Below the pieces are notes generated by a model. The model made no database searches and was not told the DNA's origin. It saw nothing but the letters and a program-made list of their open reading frames with translations. Position numbers and translations under genes: made by a program. This document shows, piece by piece, positions 25,679 through 32,925 of a stretch of 64,000 nucleotides of DNA; position 1 is the first letter of the stretch; each line of letters starts with the position of its first letter. Origin of the DNA: JANQRA01 sp035550735. GTDB taxonomy: Bacteria > Actinomycetota > Acidimicrobiia > Spongiisociales > ZC4RG35. The stretch lies in the NCBI GenBank assembly GCA_035550735.1, contig DASZOM010000001.1, forward strand, positions 1 to 64,000, read 5' to 3'.

Positions 25679-26109
25679 CCGGTGAGACGTTCACCCCGGT
25701 CTTCGAGACGGACGATCTCGGGCTGGCCCGGCATCCGGGTTGGGGCGACGACCTCGTCGAGGTGGTCGGGCTCCTCCAGCCCGTACTTGACCACCAGATG
25801 GAGATAGTCGCGCTGGTAGAAGACCTTGCACTTGATCTCCGGGTGGTGCTCGCGGAGCTGGCGGACCTTCCGGTTCTTCTTGGTCACCAGCTTCTGGTTC
25901 ATCGTGGTGATCTCGATGAAGAGGTCGTCCTCGGGCAGGTAGAAGTCGGGTGTGAAGAACTTGACCGGCTCCCCGTTCTCGAACCCGATGGGAAAGCTGC
26001 GCGGCTCGTATTCCCAGGGAACGCCGTAGAAATCGAGGAGAAGGGCGAATTGCCGCTCGCTGTTGTGAGCGAATTCGACGTCGTGAGCCGTCTTCGGTTC
26101 GTTGCTCAG
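25675..26109 (-). CDS. Conserved protein with nuclease-like core and apparent CTG start
   Basis: The frame runs open from a stop within the merR gene to 25675, but it has no ATG, GTG or TTG before Met70. The upstream part looks fully coding (HNSERQFALLLDFYGVPWEY, FFTPDFYLPEDDLFIEITT). The only near-cognate start is CTG at 26109, overlapping the merR stop as CTGA, with GGAG 4 nt upstream. That gives 144 aa. TPDF...IEIT resembles a PD-(D/E)xK nuclease core with the final Lys changed to Thr, so catalysis is doubtful. A start at Met70 would cut this core in half. It overlaps gcvT by ATGA. Confidence 0.75.
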   Translation of the reverse strand: MSNEPKTAHDVEFAHNSERQFALLLDFYGVPWEYEPRSFPIGFENGEPVKFFTPDFYLPEDDLFIEITTMNQKLVTKKNRKVRQLREHHPEIKCKVFYQRDYLHLVVKYGLEEPDHLDEVVAPTRMPGQPEIVRLEDRGERLTG

Positions 26110-26582
26110 GGGACTCCCACCTCGACGACCTCTGCTAGCTCCTCGGCGTCAGGAAACAACTGCAGGATCGCCCCCTCGACCTGGTCCTGGACCGGCCCGA
26201 TGGCGATGCTGAAGACACCCTGGCCCTTGCGGAGGACGTCGACGACCTCTTGGTCGGAATGGGCGGCGTAGATGGTCTGACCGTCGCTGAGCAGCGTGAC
26301 GTCCGCCAGCGGCTGGTCGGAGTCCATCTCGGAACGGAGGATCTCGACCGCCGAGCGGATCTTCTTCAGGCTCATCCCGGCGTCGAGAAGGTTCTTGATG
26401 ACCTTGAGCTGGACAACGTCGGTGAACGAGTAGAGACGTTGTGACCCGGAGCCATGAGCCTGTTGCAGCGAGGGCACGATCAGCCCGGTGCGTGCCCAGT
26501 AGTCGAGTTGCCGGTAGGTGATGCCCACCAGCTTGCAAACCTGTGGGGCGCGGTAACCGCCCACTTCCCGCTCAAGGGTCAT
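26106..26582 (-). CDS. MerR-family transcriptional regulator
   Basis: A 158-aa regulator. The winged-helix head (about 8-75) reads YRAPQVCKLVGITYRQLDYWARTGLIVPS and YSFTDVVQLKVIKNLLDAGMSLKKIRSAVE, standard MerR features. The C-terminal part lacks metal-binding Cys and ends in an acidic helix. GGAGGAG precedes ATG 26582, and a perfect palindrome at 26594-26609 suggests autoregulation. The position beside the DUF151 gene and near ftsR-garA-gcvH resembles the Rv1826-Rv1830 cluster of M. tuberculosis, where it would correspond to Rv1830. Confidence 0.92.
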   Translation of the reverse strand: MTLEREVGGYRAPQVCKLVGITYRQLDYWARTGLIVPSLQQAHGSGSQRLYSFTDVVQLKVIKNLLDAGMSLKKIRSAVEILRSEMDSDQPLADVTLLSDGQTIYAAHSDQEVVDVLRKGQGVFSIAIGPVQDQVEGAILQLFPDAEELAEVVEVGVP

Positions 26583-26593
26583 AGCTCCTCCGG

Positions 26594-26609
26594 GTTACAC
26601 CAGTGTAAC
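26594..26609 (-). promoter_or_regulatory. Palindromic operator candidate upstream of merR
   Basis: GTTACAC (26594-26600), CA, GTGTAAC (26603-26609): a perfect 7-bp inverted repeat, 12-27 nt before the start codon and just upstream of the GGAGGAG ribosome site. The position suits autorepression by the MerR protein it precedes. Binding is inferred. Confidence 0.6.
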
Positions 26610-26695
26610 TCCGCCGCCGGGAAAGCTACTGCCACCCCCTTCCCGGTGTCAACGTTTTCCTGTGGAAAAGTCCGGTGGGCCTCGTCGGGCCGCGA

Positions 26696-27205
26696 TCACT
26701 GCCCTTGCTCGCCTCCGAGAAAGTCCTCGACGGTGACCTCCTCCAGGAACTCGCGGAAGCGGGCCACCTCTTCCTCCTCGTCCTCGTCCTCGAAGTGGAC
26801 TCCCGCCTCGTCGAGGACAGAAGCCGCCACCAGCACCGGAGTGCCGGTGCGCACCGCGAGGGCGATGGCGTCCGAGGGTCGAGACGAGACCTTCACCTCG
26901 TTTCCGGAGACGTCGAGCGAGAGGTCGGCGAAGAAGACCGAGTCACGCATCTCGGTGATGGTCACCCGCACCGCCAGGGCACCGACTGCGTCGAGCACAG
27001 ACCGCATCAGGTCGTGGGTCAACGGCCGTGGCGGCTGGACCCCCTCCATGGCGGTGGCGATGGCCGTCGCCTCGTTGCTGCCGATCCAGATGGGGAGATA
27101 GCGGGTCCCGTCCTCCTCCTTGAGGAGCACGATCGGCTGGTTGGAGGGGAGCTCCACTCTCACTCCGACGATCTCGACGGGGATCGGGTCCCGGTCACCG
27201 GCCAT
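26696..27205 (-). CDS. DUF151 bifunctional nuclease-domain protein
   Basis: A 169-aa protein starting VEIVGVRVELPSNQPIVLLKEEDGTRYLPIWIGSNEATAIA, the signature of the BFN/DUF151 family, followed by LTHDLMRSVLDAVGA and SSRPSDAIALAVRTGTPV. An acidic tail (EDEDEEEEVARFREFLEEV) lies where some homologues carry a UVR motif. Plant members act as nucleases; the bacterial role is unclear. It matches Rv1829 in position between the two MerR genes, except that dacA and hpt intervene on one side. Confidence 0.92.
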   Translation of the reverse strand: MAGDRDPIPVEIVGVRVELPSNQPIVLLKEEDGTRYLPIWIGSNEATAIATAMEGVQPPRPLTHDLMRSVLDAVGALAVRVTITEMRDSVFFADLSLDVSGNEVKVSSRPSDAIALAVRTGTPVLVAASVLDEAGVHFEDEDEEEEVARFREFLEEVTVEDFLGGEQGQ

Positions 27206-27237
27206 GCGCGGAGGTTATCACCGGTGTGGAGACAGTC

Positions 27238-27807
27238 TCAGCGAGCTTCCGTCAACTCGGTCAGGGCCCTCGGGTCGGCGACCAGAGCCTCCATGTCCAA
27301 CACGGCCCACAACGACCGCAGGTTTCGGTAGAGACCGTGCCAGTCGAGCCCATACCCGACGAGGAACTCGTCTCCGACCTCGAATCCCCGATACTCGATG
27401 GGGACCTCGGTGACACGACGTCTCGACTTGTCCAGGAGCGCGGCAGTCGACACCGAGGCCGCACCCCGGTCCATGATCATCCGCCGGAGCACGGTGAGGG
27501 TCAGCCCGGTGTCGATCACGTCTTCGACGAGGACCACGTTGCGATCGAAGAGCGGGGTCGAGGTGTCGAGGGTGATTCGGATGCGCCCGCTCTCACCGAA
27601 CCGGTTGAGCCCGAAGAAGTCGACCTCGGCTCCGATGGGGACCGAGCGGACCAGGTCAGCGCCAAACGGCACGGAGCCGGTCAGCACCACGATGAACAAG
27701 GGCTCGCGCCCCTCGTAGTCGTCGGCGATCGCCGCCCCGAGCTCGGCGACACGGGAGAGGATCTCCTCCTCCGTGAGCACCTGGGTCGCCAGGGCCGGCT
27801 CAGCCAT
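27238..27807 (-). CDS. hpt: Hypoxanthine phosphoribosyltransferase
   Basis: A 189-aa purine salvage enzyme joining hypoxanthine or guanine to PRPP. The PRPP-binding loop is VEDVIDTG (94-101), the N-terminal loop is IVVLTGSVPFGADL (the usual lysine position is replaced by Val in GSVPFGA), and the base-binding end is VGDEFLVGYGLDWHGLYRNLR. It overlaps the dacA gene by 8 bp at its start and precedes DUF151 by 32 bp. Confidence 0.93.
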   Translation of the reverse strand: MAEPALATQVLTEEEILSRVAELGAAIADDYEGREPLFIVVLTGSVPFGADLVRSVPIGAEVDFFGLNRFGESGRIRITLDTSTPLFDRNVVLVEDVIDTGLTLTVLRRMIMDRGAASVSTAALLDKSRRRVTEVPIEYRGFEVGDEFLVGYGLDWHGLYRNLRSLWAVLDMEALVADPRALTELTEAR

Positions 27808-28933
27808 CGAGAGAGCCGGTGACGAGACCCAGCCAGTAGGTGAGGGTGTTCAGGAAGGAGCGTGGCGCCGGATCGGGGCGTCGAATGATGTCGATGACCG
27901 GTGGAGGCTCGGGTATCGGCTCTCCACCCGGTGGCGCCGGCGTGTCGGAGACGATGCCCTGGGAGGCGACATGGAGATAGCTCTCGATCCGGGCCTCGGC
28001 CTCGAGGGGTGAGCCGTTGATACGGTCGGCGGCCACGTAGGGCACTCCCGCCGACAGCGTCCCGTTGATGCGGAGATCGTCGAAACCCCACTCGAAAAGG
28101 GTGATCGCGTCGGCGAAGTGGGCCCGCCTCCCCACCGAGTTGAACACCACCACATAGAGCCGACGGCCGTTCCGCTCGGCCGCACCCACGTAGGTCAGCC
28201 CCGCGTTGGGTGTCTCCCCCGTCTTAACCCCGATCGACCCCTCGTAGGAGTTGAGTATCCGATTGGTGTTGGTGGCGGTTCGCTGGCTGCCCGTCGGGCT
28301 GTCGGGGAAGACCATGACCCGGGATCGGGCGATCTCCTCGAACTCCGGGATCTCCATCGCCACCCGGGCCAGGGCCAGCATGTCACGCGGCGAGGAGTAG
28401 TGGCCTTGCTCGTCGAGGCCGTGCGGGTTGGCGAACCTGGTGTTTGTCATGCCCAACTCGGCGGCGCGCTGGTTCATAAGGGCCACGAACCCGTCGATCG
28501 ACCCCCCGATGTGCTCGGCGATGGCTGCGGCGGCGTCGTTGCCCGACCGGATCAACGCCGCTCGCACCAACGCCCGGAGCTCGACTGTCTCCCCGGCGAC
28601 CAAGCCGATCTCCTGGCCACCGGTGCCCGCTGCCTCCTCTGAGATGGTCACCTTGTCGTCGGGATGACCCCTCTCCAAGGCGAGCAGAACGGTCATGATC
28701 TTGGTTATCGAAGCCATCGGCCTCGAGTTGTCGGCGTCCCACTCCGCGAGCACGATGTCGCTCGACTCGTCGAAGATGATCCAGCTGGATGCCGTCACCG
28801 GTGGCGGGTCGTCGTCGATGGGGAACCCGTCCTCTCCGCGGAGTGGGAAGACCAGAGGCGAGGCCACAGCCTGGAGCGCGGTCGCAACCACGAGTGTGGC
28901 CGCGAGAACGGCCGTTCTCGACACGAATCTCAT
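27800..28933 (-). CDS. dacA: D-alanyl-D-alanine carboxypeptidase (PBP5-like)
   Basis: A 377-aa low-molecular-weight penicillin-binding protein that trims the terminal D-Ala of peptidoglycan stems. A signal peptide (about 1-25) is followed by the catalytic motifs SITK (Ser75, Lys78), SGN (130-132) and KTG (237-239). A C-terminal Pro-rich stretch and a hydrophobic segment (FLNTLTYWLGLVTG) probably anchor it to the membrane. It overlaps ftsR upstream by ATGA and hpt downstream by 8 bp. Confidence 0.94.
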   Translation of the reverse strand: MRFVSRTAVLAATLVVATALQAVASPLVFPLRGEDGFPIDDDPPPVTASSWIIFDESSDIVLAEWDADNSRPMASITKIMTVLLALERGHPDDKVTISEEAAGTGGQEIGLVAGETVELRALVRAALIRSGNDAAAAIAEHIGGSIDGFVALMNQRAAELGMTNTRFANPHGLDEQGHYSSPRDMLALARVAMEIPEFEEIARSRVMVFPDSPTGSQRTATNTNRILNSYEGSIGVKTGETPNAGLTYVGAAERNGRRLYVVVFNSVGRRAHFADAITLFEWGFDDLRINGTLSAGVPYVAADRINGSPLEAEARIESYLHVASQGIVSDTPAPPGGEPIPEPPPVIDIIRRPDPAPRSFLNTLTYWLGLVTGSLDG

Positions 28934-29604
28934 GTGTTCAGGTGTTGCCGCAGCTCGGATGCGAGTAACGCCCGGTGCATCGCCTGCACCGAATCGCTGG
29001 TGGACTCGAGCACATCCCTGGCGCGGGTCTTCGCCTCAGCGTTCGACGCCTTGAGCAAAGGCGCCACTAGTTGCTTCAAAAGGTCGGCCTCCCGCTCCGA
29101 CGAGAGCTTCACGGTCCTGAGGTGACGCGCCTCGAGACCCTGGTCCATGAGCCGCTTCGCCTCCATCGCCACGATCCCGGCCTCGGGGGAAAACACCACC
29201 GAGTCCTCGATCGGGCGGATCAAGCCTATGTCGATCAGAGCCTCTAGCTGATCTTCTTCGAGCCTGGACCTCTTGAGCAGCTCGGCGCGGTCGAGAGGCT
29301 CCCCACCGTCTTCGAGTGTGTGAGTCTCCAGAGGGGCCACGCCGTAGGCATCCTCGCCGCGCTCCCACAGTGTGAGCTTCGACTTGATCACCTTGAGGGG
29401 GAGGAAGTGGTCGCGCTGCTGTTGCAGGATGAAGCGGAGTCGAGCGACGTCGGTGCCGTCGAACTGGCGGTAGCCGCTGTTCGACCGGTCGGGGTCGATC
29501 AGCCCCTGGCTCTCCAGGAAGCGGATCTTGGACACCGAGACATCGGGGAAATCGTCCCGGAGGAGGTTGATGACCTCGCCTATCGAGAGCTGGCCGTCAC
29601 CCAT
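28930..29604 (-). CDS. ftsR: MerR-type regulator, FtsR-like
   Basis: A 224-aa protein. The winged helix reads LSIGEVINLLRDDFPDVSVSKIRFLESQGLIDPDRSNSGYRQF, followed by VARLRFILQQQRDHFLPLKVIKSKL, which matches the FtsR/Rv1828 group of non-metal MerR regulators. Its place directly after garA and gcvH is the conserved actinobacterial order. In Corynebacterium the homologue controls ftsZ expression; that target is not shown here. ATG 29604 overlaps the garA stop by 8 bp. Confidence 0.88.
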   Translation of the reverse strand: MGDGQLSIGEVINLLRDDFPDVSVSKIRFLESQGLIDPDRSNSGYRQFDGTDVARLRFILQQQRDHFLPLKVIKSKLTLWERGEDAYGVAPLETHTLEDGGEPLDRAELLKRSRLEEDQLEALIDIGLIRPIEDSVVFSPEAGIVAMEAKRLMDQGLEARHLRTVKLSSEREADLLKQLVAPLLKASNAEAKTRARDVLESTSDSVQAMHRALLASELRQHLNT

Positions 29605-30037
29605 CGCCGTGGGCCACGACGAAGTGGAAACGTCCCACCAACACCTCATCGCCGGCGTCGAGCGTGGCACTGTCGACCCGCTCGTCGTTGACATACGTCC
29701 CGTTGGTGGACCCACTGTCCTCGACGGTCAGGGTGCTTCCCTTGGTCACGAAGCGGCAGTGATGCCGGGAGACCGTCACGTCGTTGAGAAAGATGTCGCT
29801 CTCGGGGTGCCGACCCACGGTGGTGTTTCCCTCCCGCAGGACGAAGGTCATGCCGGTGCGCGGGCCCTTCTCCACCACGATCGCAAACCCGGACAGACCC
29901 TCGACGTTGGCGGCCTCGTCGGCGCTGAGTGGATGCTCGGCCCGGTCGGCAATCGGCACGTAGACGACTGTCGGGTCTGTTTCGACCTCAACCTCAGGGT
30001 TGGGCTCTTCGGGGGCTCCCGTCCCGGGATCGCTCAT
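29597..30037 (-). CDS. garA: FHA-domain protein, GarA-like metabolic regulator
   Basis: A 146-aa protein. The FHA domain (about 50-140) has the phosphothreonine-binding core VGRHPESDIFLNDVTVSRHH and DSGSTNGTYVN, and the length and order match GarA, which controls 2-oxoglutarate metabolism in mycobacteria. The N-terminal kinase target, ETTS in GarA, reads VETDPTVVY here (Thr20 and Thr23), so the pair of adjacent Thr is split. ATG 30037 was chosen; longer readings give Arg-rich sequence. It lies between gcvH (41-bp gap) and ftsR (8-bp overlap). Confidence 0.9.
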   Translation of the reverse strand: MSDPGTGAPEEPNPEVEVETDPTVVYVPIADRAEHPLSADEAANVEGLSGFAIVVEKGPRTGMTFVLREGNTTVGRHPESDIFLNDVTVSRHHCRFVTKGSTLTVEDSGSTNGTYVNDERVDSATLDAGDEVLVGRFHFVVAHGDG

Positions 30038-30078
30038 CCGGGTGGATGATAGGGAGGTCGGCGTCCTCCGGGGATCAC

Positions 30079-30459
30079 CTACTCGGTGAGATCGACGTAG
30101 CCGGCGGCGTCGAGGAGGCCCTCCGTGCTGAACTCGCCACTCAAGTCGAGCTCTATCAGCCATCCGTCGTCGTAGGGGCTGGAATTGACCAGTTCGGGTG
30201 AGGCGGCCACCGTCTGATTGGCGGCGGCGACGGTGCCCGGGAATGGGGCGTAGACCTCGCCGACCGACTTGGTGCTCTCGATCTCGGCCACCAGGTCGTC
30301 CTTGGCCACCTCCCTGCCGACCTCCGGCAACTCGACATAGACGACGTCACCCAGTTGGTCCTGGGCATAGTCGGTGATCCCGATGCGAACCCTGGTGTCG
30401 CTCACCCTCCTGATCCACTCGTGCTCATGGGTGTACAACAGGTCTTCGGGTGTGTTCAT
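30079..30459 (-). CDS. gcvH: Glycine cleavage H protein
   Basis: A 126-aa lipoyl carrier of the glycine cleavage system. It has the family start YTHEHEWIRR, the fold segment GITDYAQDQLGDVVYVELPEVG and the lipoylation site Lys64 in IESTKSVGEVYAP. It overlaps pgsA by ATGA. The T protein gene is 5 kb downstream in the same direction; the P protein gene is not in the window. Confidence 0.96.
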   Translation of the reverse strand: MNTPEDLLYTHEHEWIRRVSDTRVRIGITDYAQDQLGDVVYVELPEVGREVAKDDLVAEIESTKSVGEVYAPFPGTVAAANQTVAASPELVNSSPYDDGWLIELDLSGEFSTEGLLDAAGYVDLTE

Positions 30460-31055
30460 GCACTCTCCTGGGAGGTGGGCGAGGACTTTAACCCGGCGAG
30501 GATTCGCCGAGCGTCACCGGTGTACTGCACTGCCACCAGCCAATAGAGAACGAGGCCCACGAGACCCGCCATCCATGCCAGCGGGAGGAGGATCACTTCC
30601 AGGAACGGGATCGCCACCATGTAGAACCAGCCGATCGACGAGTACACGACGAAGGTCGCCAACTTGCCGAGTCGGCGCACCTCGAGTGGCTTGCTCCCCC
30701 GGCCGGCCAGGGTCAATGTGATCACGGCCATGTAGGCCTCGCGGACGATCAGGGCCCAGCCGATGAGAGGCGGGACTATGTCCGCGATCAGCCCCACCAC
30801 GATGGCGGACGCGATCATGAGACGATCCGCCACCGGGTCGAGCGCCTTGCCGAGCCGGGTCACCTGGCCGAGCCGACGGGCGAGGAAGCCGTCGAGCCAG
30901 TCGGTGCAGGCAACGATCACGTACACGATCGTGGCAGTGCCCACCGCATCCTCGCCAAGGACGAGCCACCAGAAGTAGGGCACGGCGGCGAGCCTGATGA
31001 AAGAGATGACGTTGGGGACGGTCACGATGCGACCGGAGACCGCCTCTTCGCTCAC
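30456..31055 (-). CDS. pgsA: CDP-alcohol phosphatidyltransferase (PgsA-like)
   Basis: A 199-aa integral membrane enzyme. The family motif D-x2-DG-x2-AR-x8-G-x3-D-x3-D is complete in DWLDGFLARRLGQVTRL followed by GKALDPVADR. There are about five to six hydrophobic segments. It most likely makes phosphatidylglycerophosphate from CDP-diacylglycerol and glycerol 3-phosphate; inositol or cardiolipin products cannot be excluded. GTG 31055 was chosen because it starts 16 nt after the upstream gene's stop; a longer reading would run into that gene. Confidence 0.87.
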   Translation of the reverse strand: MSEEAVSGRIVTVPNVISFIRLAAVPYFWWLVLGEDAVGTATIVYVIVACTDWLDGFLARRLGQVTRLGKALDPVADRLMIASAIVVGLIADIVPPLIGWALIVREAYMAVITLTLAGRGSKPLEVRRLGKLATFVVYSSIGWFYMVAIPFLEVILLPLAWMAGLVGLVLYWLVAVQYTGDARRILAGLKSSPTSQESA

Positions 31056-31071
31056 TTGCCGAGAGTAGTGC

Positions 31072-32871
31072 TCAGCCTTTCGGCCGGACGCTCTGGATGG
31101 CCCCGAGACGTGCCTGGATACCGCCCAGACCGGTGTCGGTTGCATACCAGACACGGTCCGATCGATATGCCTCCGTGATCACGCTCGTGTAGAGAGGCAG
31201 ATATGGGAGATCCGCGGCCAGTATCTCCTCCATGTCCTGGAGCGCCGCCTCCGCCGCCTCCTCCGTGAATGCGCCTTCATAGGCCGCGAGCGACTCGGCG
31301 AAGGCGTCGCTGGAGTAGCCGGTGTTGTTCATCGCGCCATTGCCGGCGAAGAACGGGCGGTAGTAGGCGGGAAGAGCCGGGTTGCCCAGCGTCCAGCCCA
31401 GCAGGTACATGTCGTACTGGAAGGTCCCATCCTCGGAAGAGGTGAACACGAGGTCGACAACCGAGTCGAAGTCGGTCTCCACGGGACGGGCGTCGAACCC
31501 GAGCGCATCGAGGGTCGCCGCGATCGTGGCGACGTACTCGGGCCGGGCCGGGTCGTAGGCGTCTCCGGGGGTGAGGATGGTGAGGGGCTGGGGTGCGATC
31601 CCTCCGATGGTCAGCCCGGTGCCGGCCACCAACTCGCCCTCGTCGGAGATGGCCGGCTCGGATTGCCAGGCATACCCGGCAGTCTTCAGCGCCGCCAACG
31701 CCTTGTCGAGACGTTGCACCAGATCTCCGGTGTACCTCTCCTGATTGTCGGCTGCCGTCTCAGGATCGAACCACTGGGCGTTGGCTCCAGGGACCATGGT
31801 CCAGGCGGCGGCGCCGGTCTGCGGAATGCTCTCCGCCAAGCCGTCCCGATCGACCAGCAGCGCCAACGCGGTGCGGAACGCCTGATCTGACATCGGTGCC
31901 CGCTTCAGGTTGAAGCCGAGATACCTGATCCCGTTGGCAGGGCTCGAGACCACCTCCACAGAAGGGTCGGCCACCGCGCCGAGTTGCTCGGCGGTCAGTC
32001 CCTTGGGAGTCAGCACGGTGTCGATCTCCCCGTCGGCCAGTGCCGCCAGGGCTGCGGCCTCGTCGGGGTAGACGTGATACTCGACGGTGTCGGGAGCGCT
32101 CGATCCGGGGTATCCCGGGTTGGCGTTGCTGACGATGAGCCCGTCGGACGCGGCGGCGACGACGAGCGGGCCACCGCTGACGTCATCGGTTCCCGTGGCG
32201 TCGTACAGCGCCTCGGCGTCCCCTTCGGCGACCTCGTCCGACCAGACGTGCTCGGCCATCACCGGGGCGAGCCCGACGCCGTACGGCCAGACACTCAGGT
32301 TGGGACGTCTGGTGAACTCGATTCGCAGCAGATGCTCGGAATCGGCATGCATCGACTCGATCTCAGCCGGGTAGGCCTCGGCCCAACTCCCCTTCAACCC
32401 GAGCCCGCGCACCGTCTCGAAGGTGAATACGAAGTCGTCGGCAGTGACCCGCTCACCGTCGCTCCAGCGGAAGTCGGAGCTCAAGTGGACACGCACCCGC
32501 CATCCTTCGTCGTCCCAGGTAGGGCTGGCCTCACCGGTGGCCAGCTCGGGGGCGATCGATCCGGAGCCCGGCTCCAGCGAGAACAGGGCGGGCTTGGTCG
32601 GCCCCAGGATGTACGAGTTCCACGCCGTCGGCTCCGCGCCGTAATACGCCCAGTAGTTCAGGGTGGAGACGCCCGAGAGAACACCGATGCGGTGAACGAA
32701 TGGCTCCGATTGCGTCGTCGTGGACGCACCATCCTCGATGGGAGTGCTCACGTCGTCGACGGCGATCTCGGCAGGCTCCGGCTGGACTGTCTCGATCTGC
32801 AGGATCCCGGCCACGGCCAATCCGAAGAGAACGACCGTCGCTCCGATTGTGCGCAGCGTGCGTGGGGTCAA
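31072..32871 (-). CDS. Orphan peptide-type ABC substrate-binding protein
   Basis: A 599-aa protein of the SBP_bac_5 (DppA/OppA-like) family, with LNYWAYYGAEPTAWNSYIL, FRWSDGERVTADDFVFTFE, IRYLGFNLKRAPMSDQAFRTALALLVDRD and YLLGWTLGNPALPAYYRPFF as landmarks. The N-terminal hydrophobic stretch (10-25) has no lipobox Cys, so it is either secreted or held by an uncleaved anchor, unlike standard Gram-positive binding proteins. No permease or ATPase genes of the family are nearby. The ligand is unknown. Confidence 0.88.
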   Translation of the reverse strand: MTPRTLRTIGATVVLFGLAVAGILQIETVQPEPAEIAVDDVSTPIEDGASTTTQSEPFVHRIGVLSGVSTLNYWAYYGAEPTAWNSYILGPTKPALFSLEPGSGSIAPELATGEASPTWDDEGWRVRVHLSSDFRWSDGERVTADDFVFTFETVRGLGLKGSWAEAYPAEIESMHADSEHLLRIEFTRRPNLSVWPYGVGLAPVMAEHVWSDEVAEGDAEALYDATGTDDVSGGPLVVAAASDGLIVSNANPGYPGSSAPDTVEYHVYPDEAAALAALADGEIDTVLTPKGLTAEQLGAVADPSVEVVSSPANGIRYLGFNLKRAPMSDQAFRTALALLVDRDGLAESIPQTGAAAWTMVPGANAQWFDPETAADNQERYTGDLVQRLDKALAALKTAGYAWQSEPAISDEGELVAGTGLTIGGIAPQPLTILTPGDAYDPARPEYVATIAATLDALGFDARPVETDFDSVVDLVFTSSEDGTFQYDMYLLGWTLGNPALPAYYRPFFAGNGAMNNTGYSSDAFAESLAAYEGAFTEEAAEAALQDMEEILAADLPYLPLYTSVITEAYRSDRVWYATDTGLGGIQARLGAIQSVRPKG

Positions 32872-32925
32872 GGAAACCTCCCACCGTGATGATCGGCGTC
32901 AGTCGGTGACGGCTTGACCCTTGAT

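Noticed and set aside
25675..25902. 75-aa version of the gene before gcvT starting at Met70
   Set aside because: It removes an upstream coding-like stretch that forms the first half of the apparent fold, and leaves a 200-bp gap in an otherwise overlapping unit.
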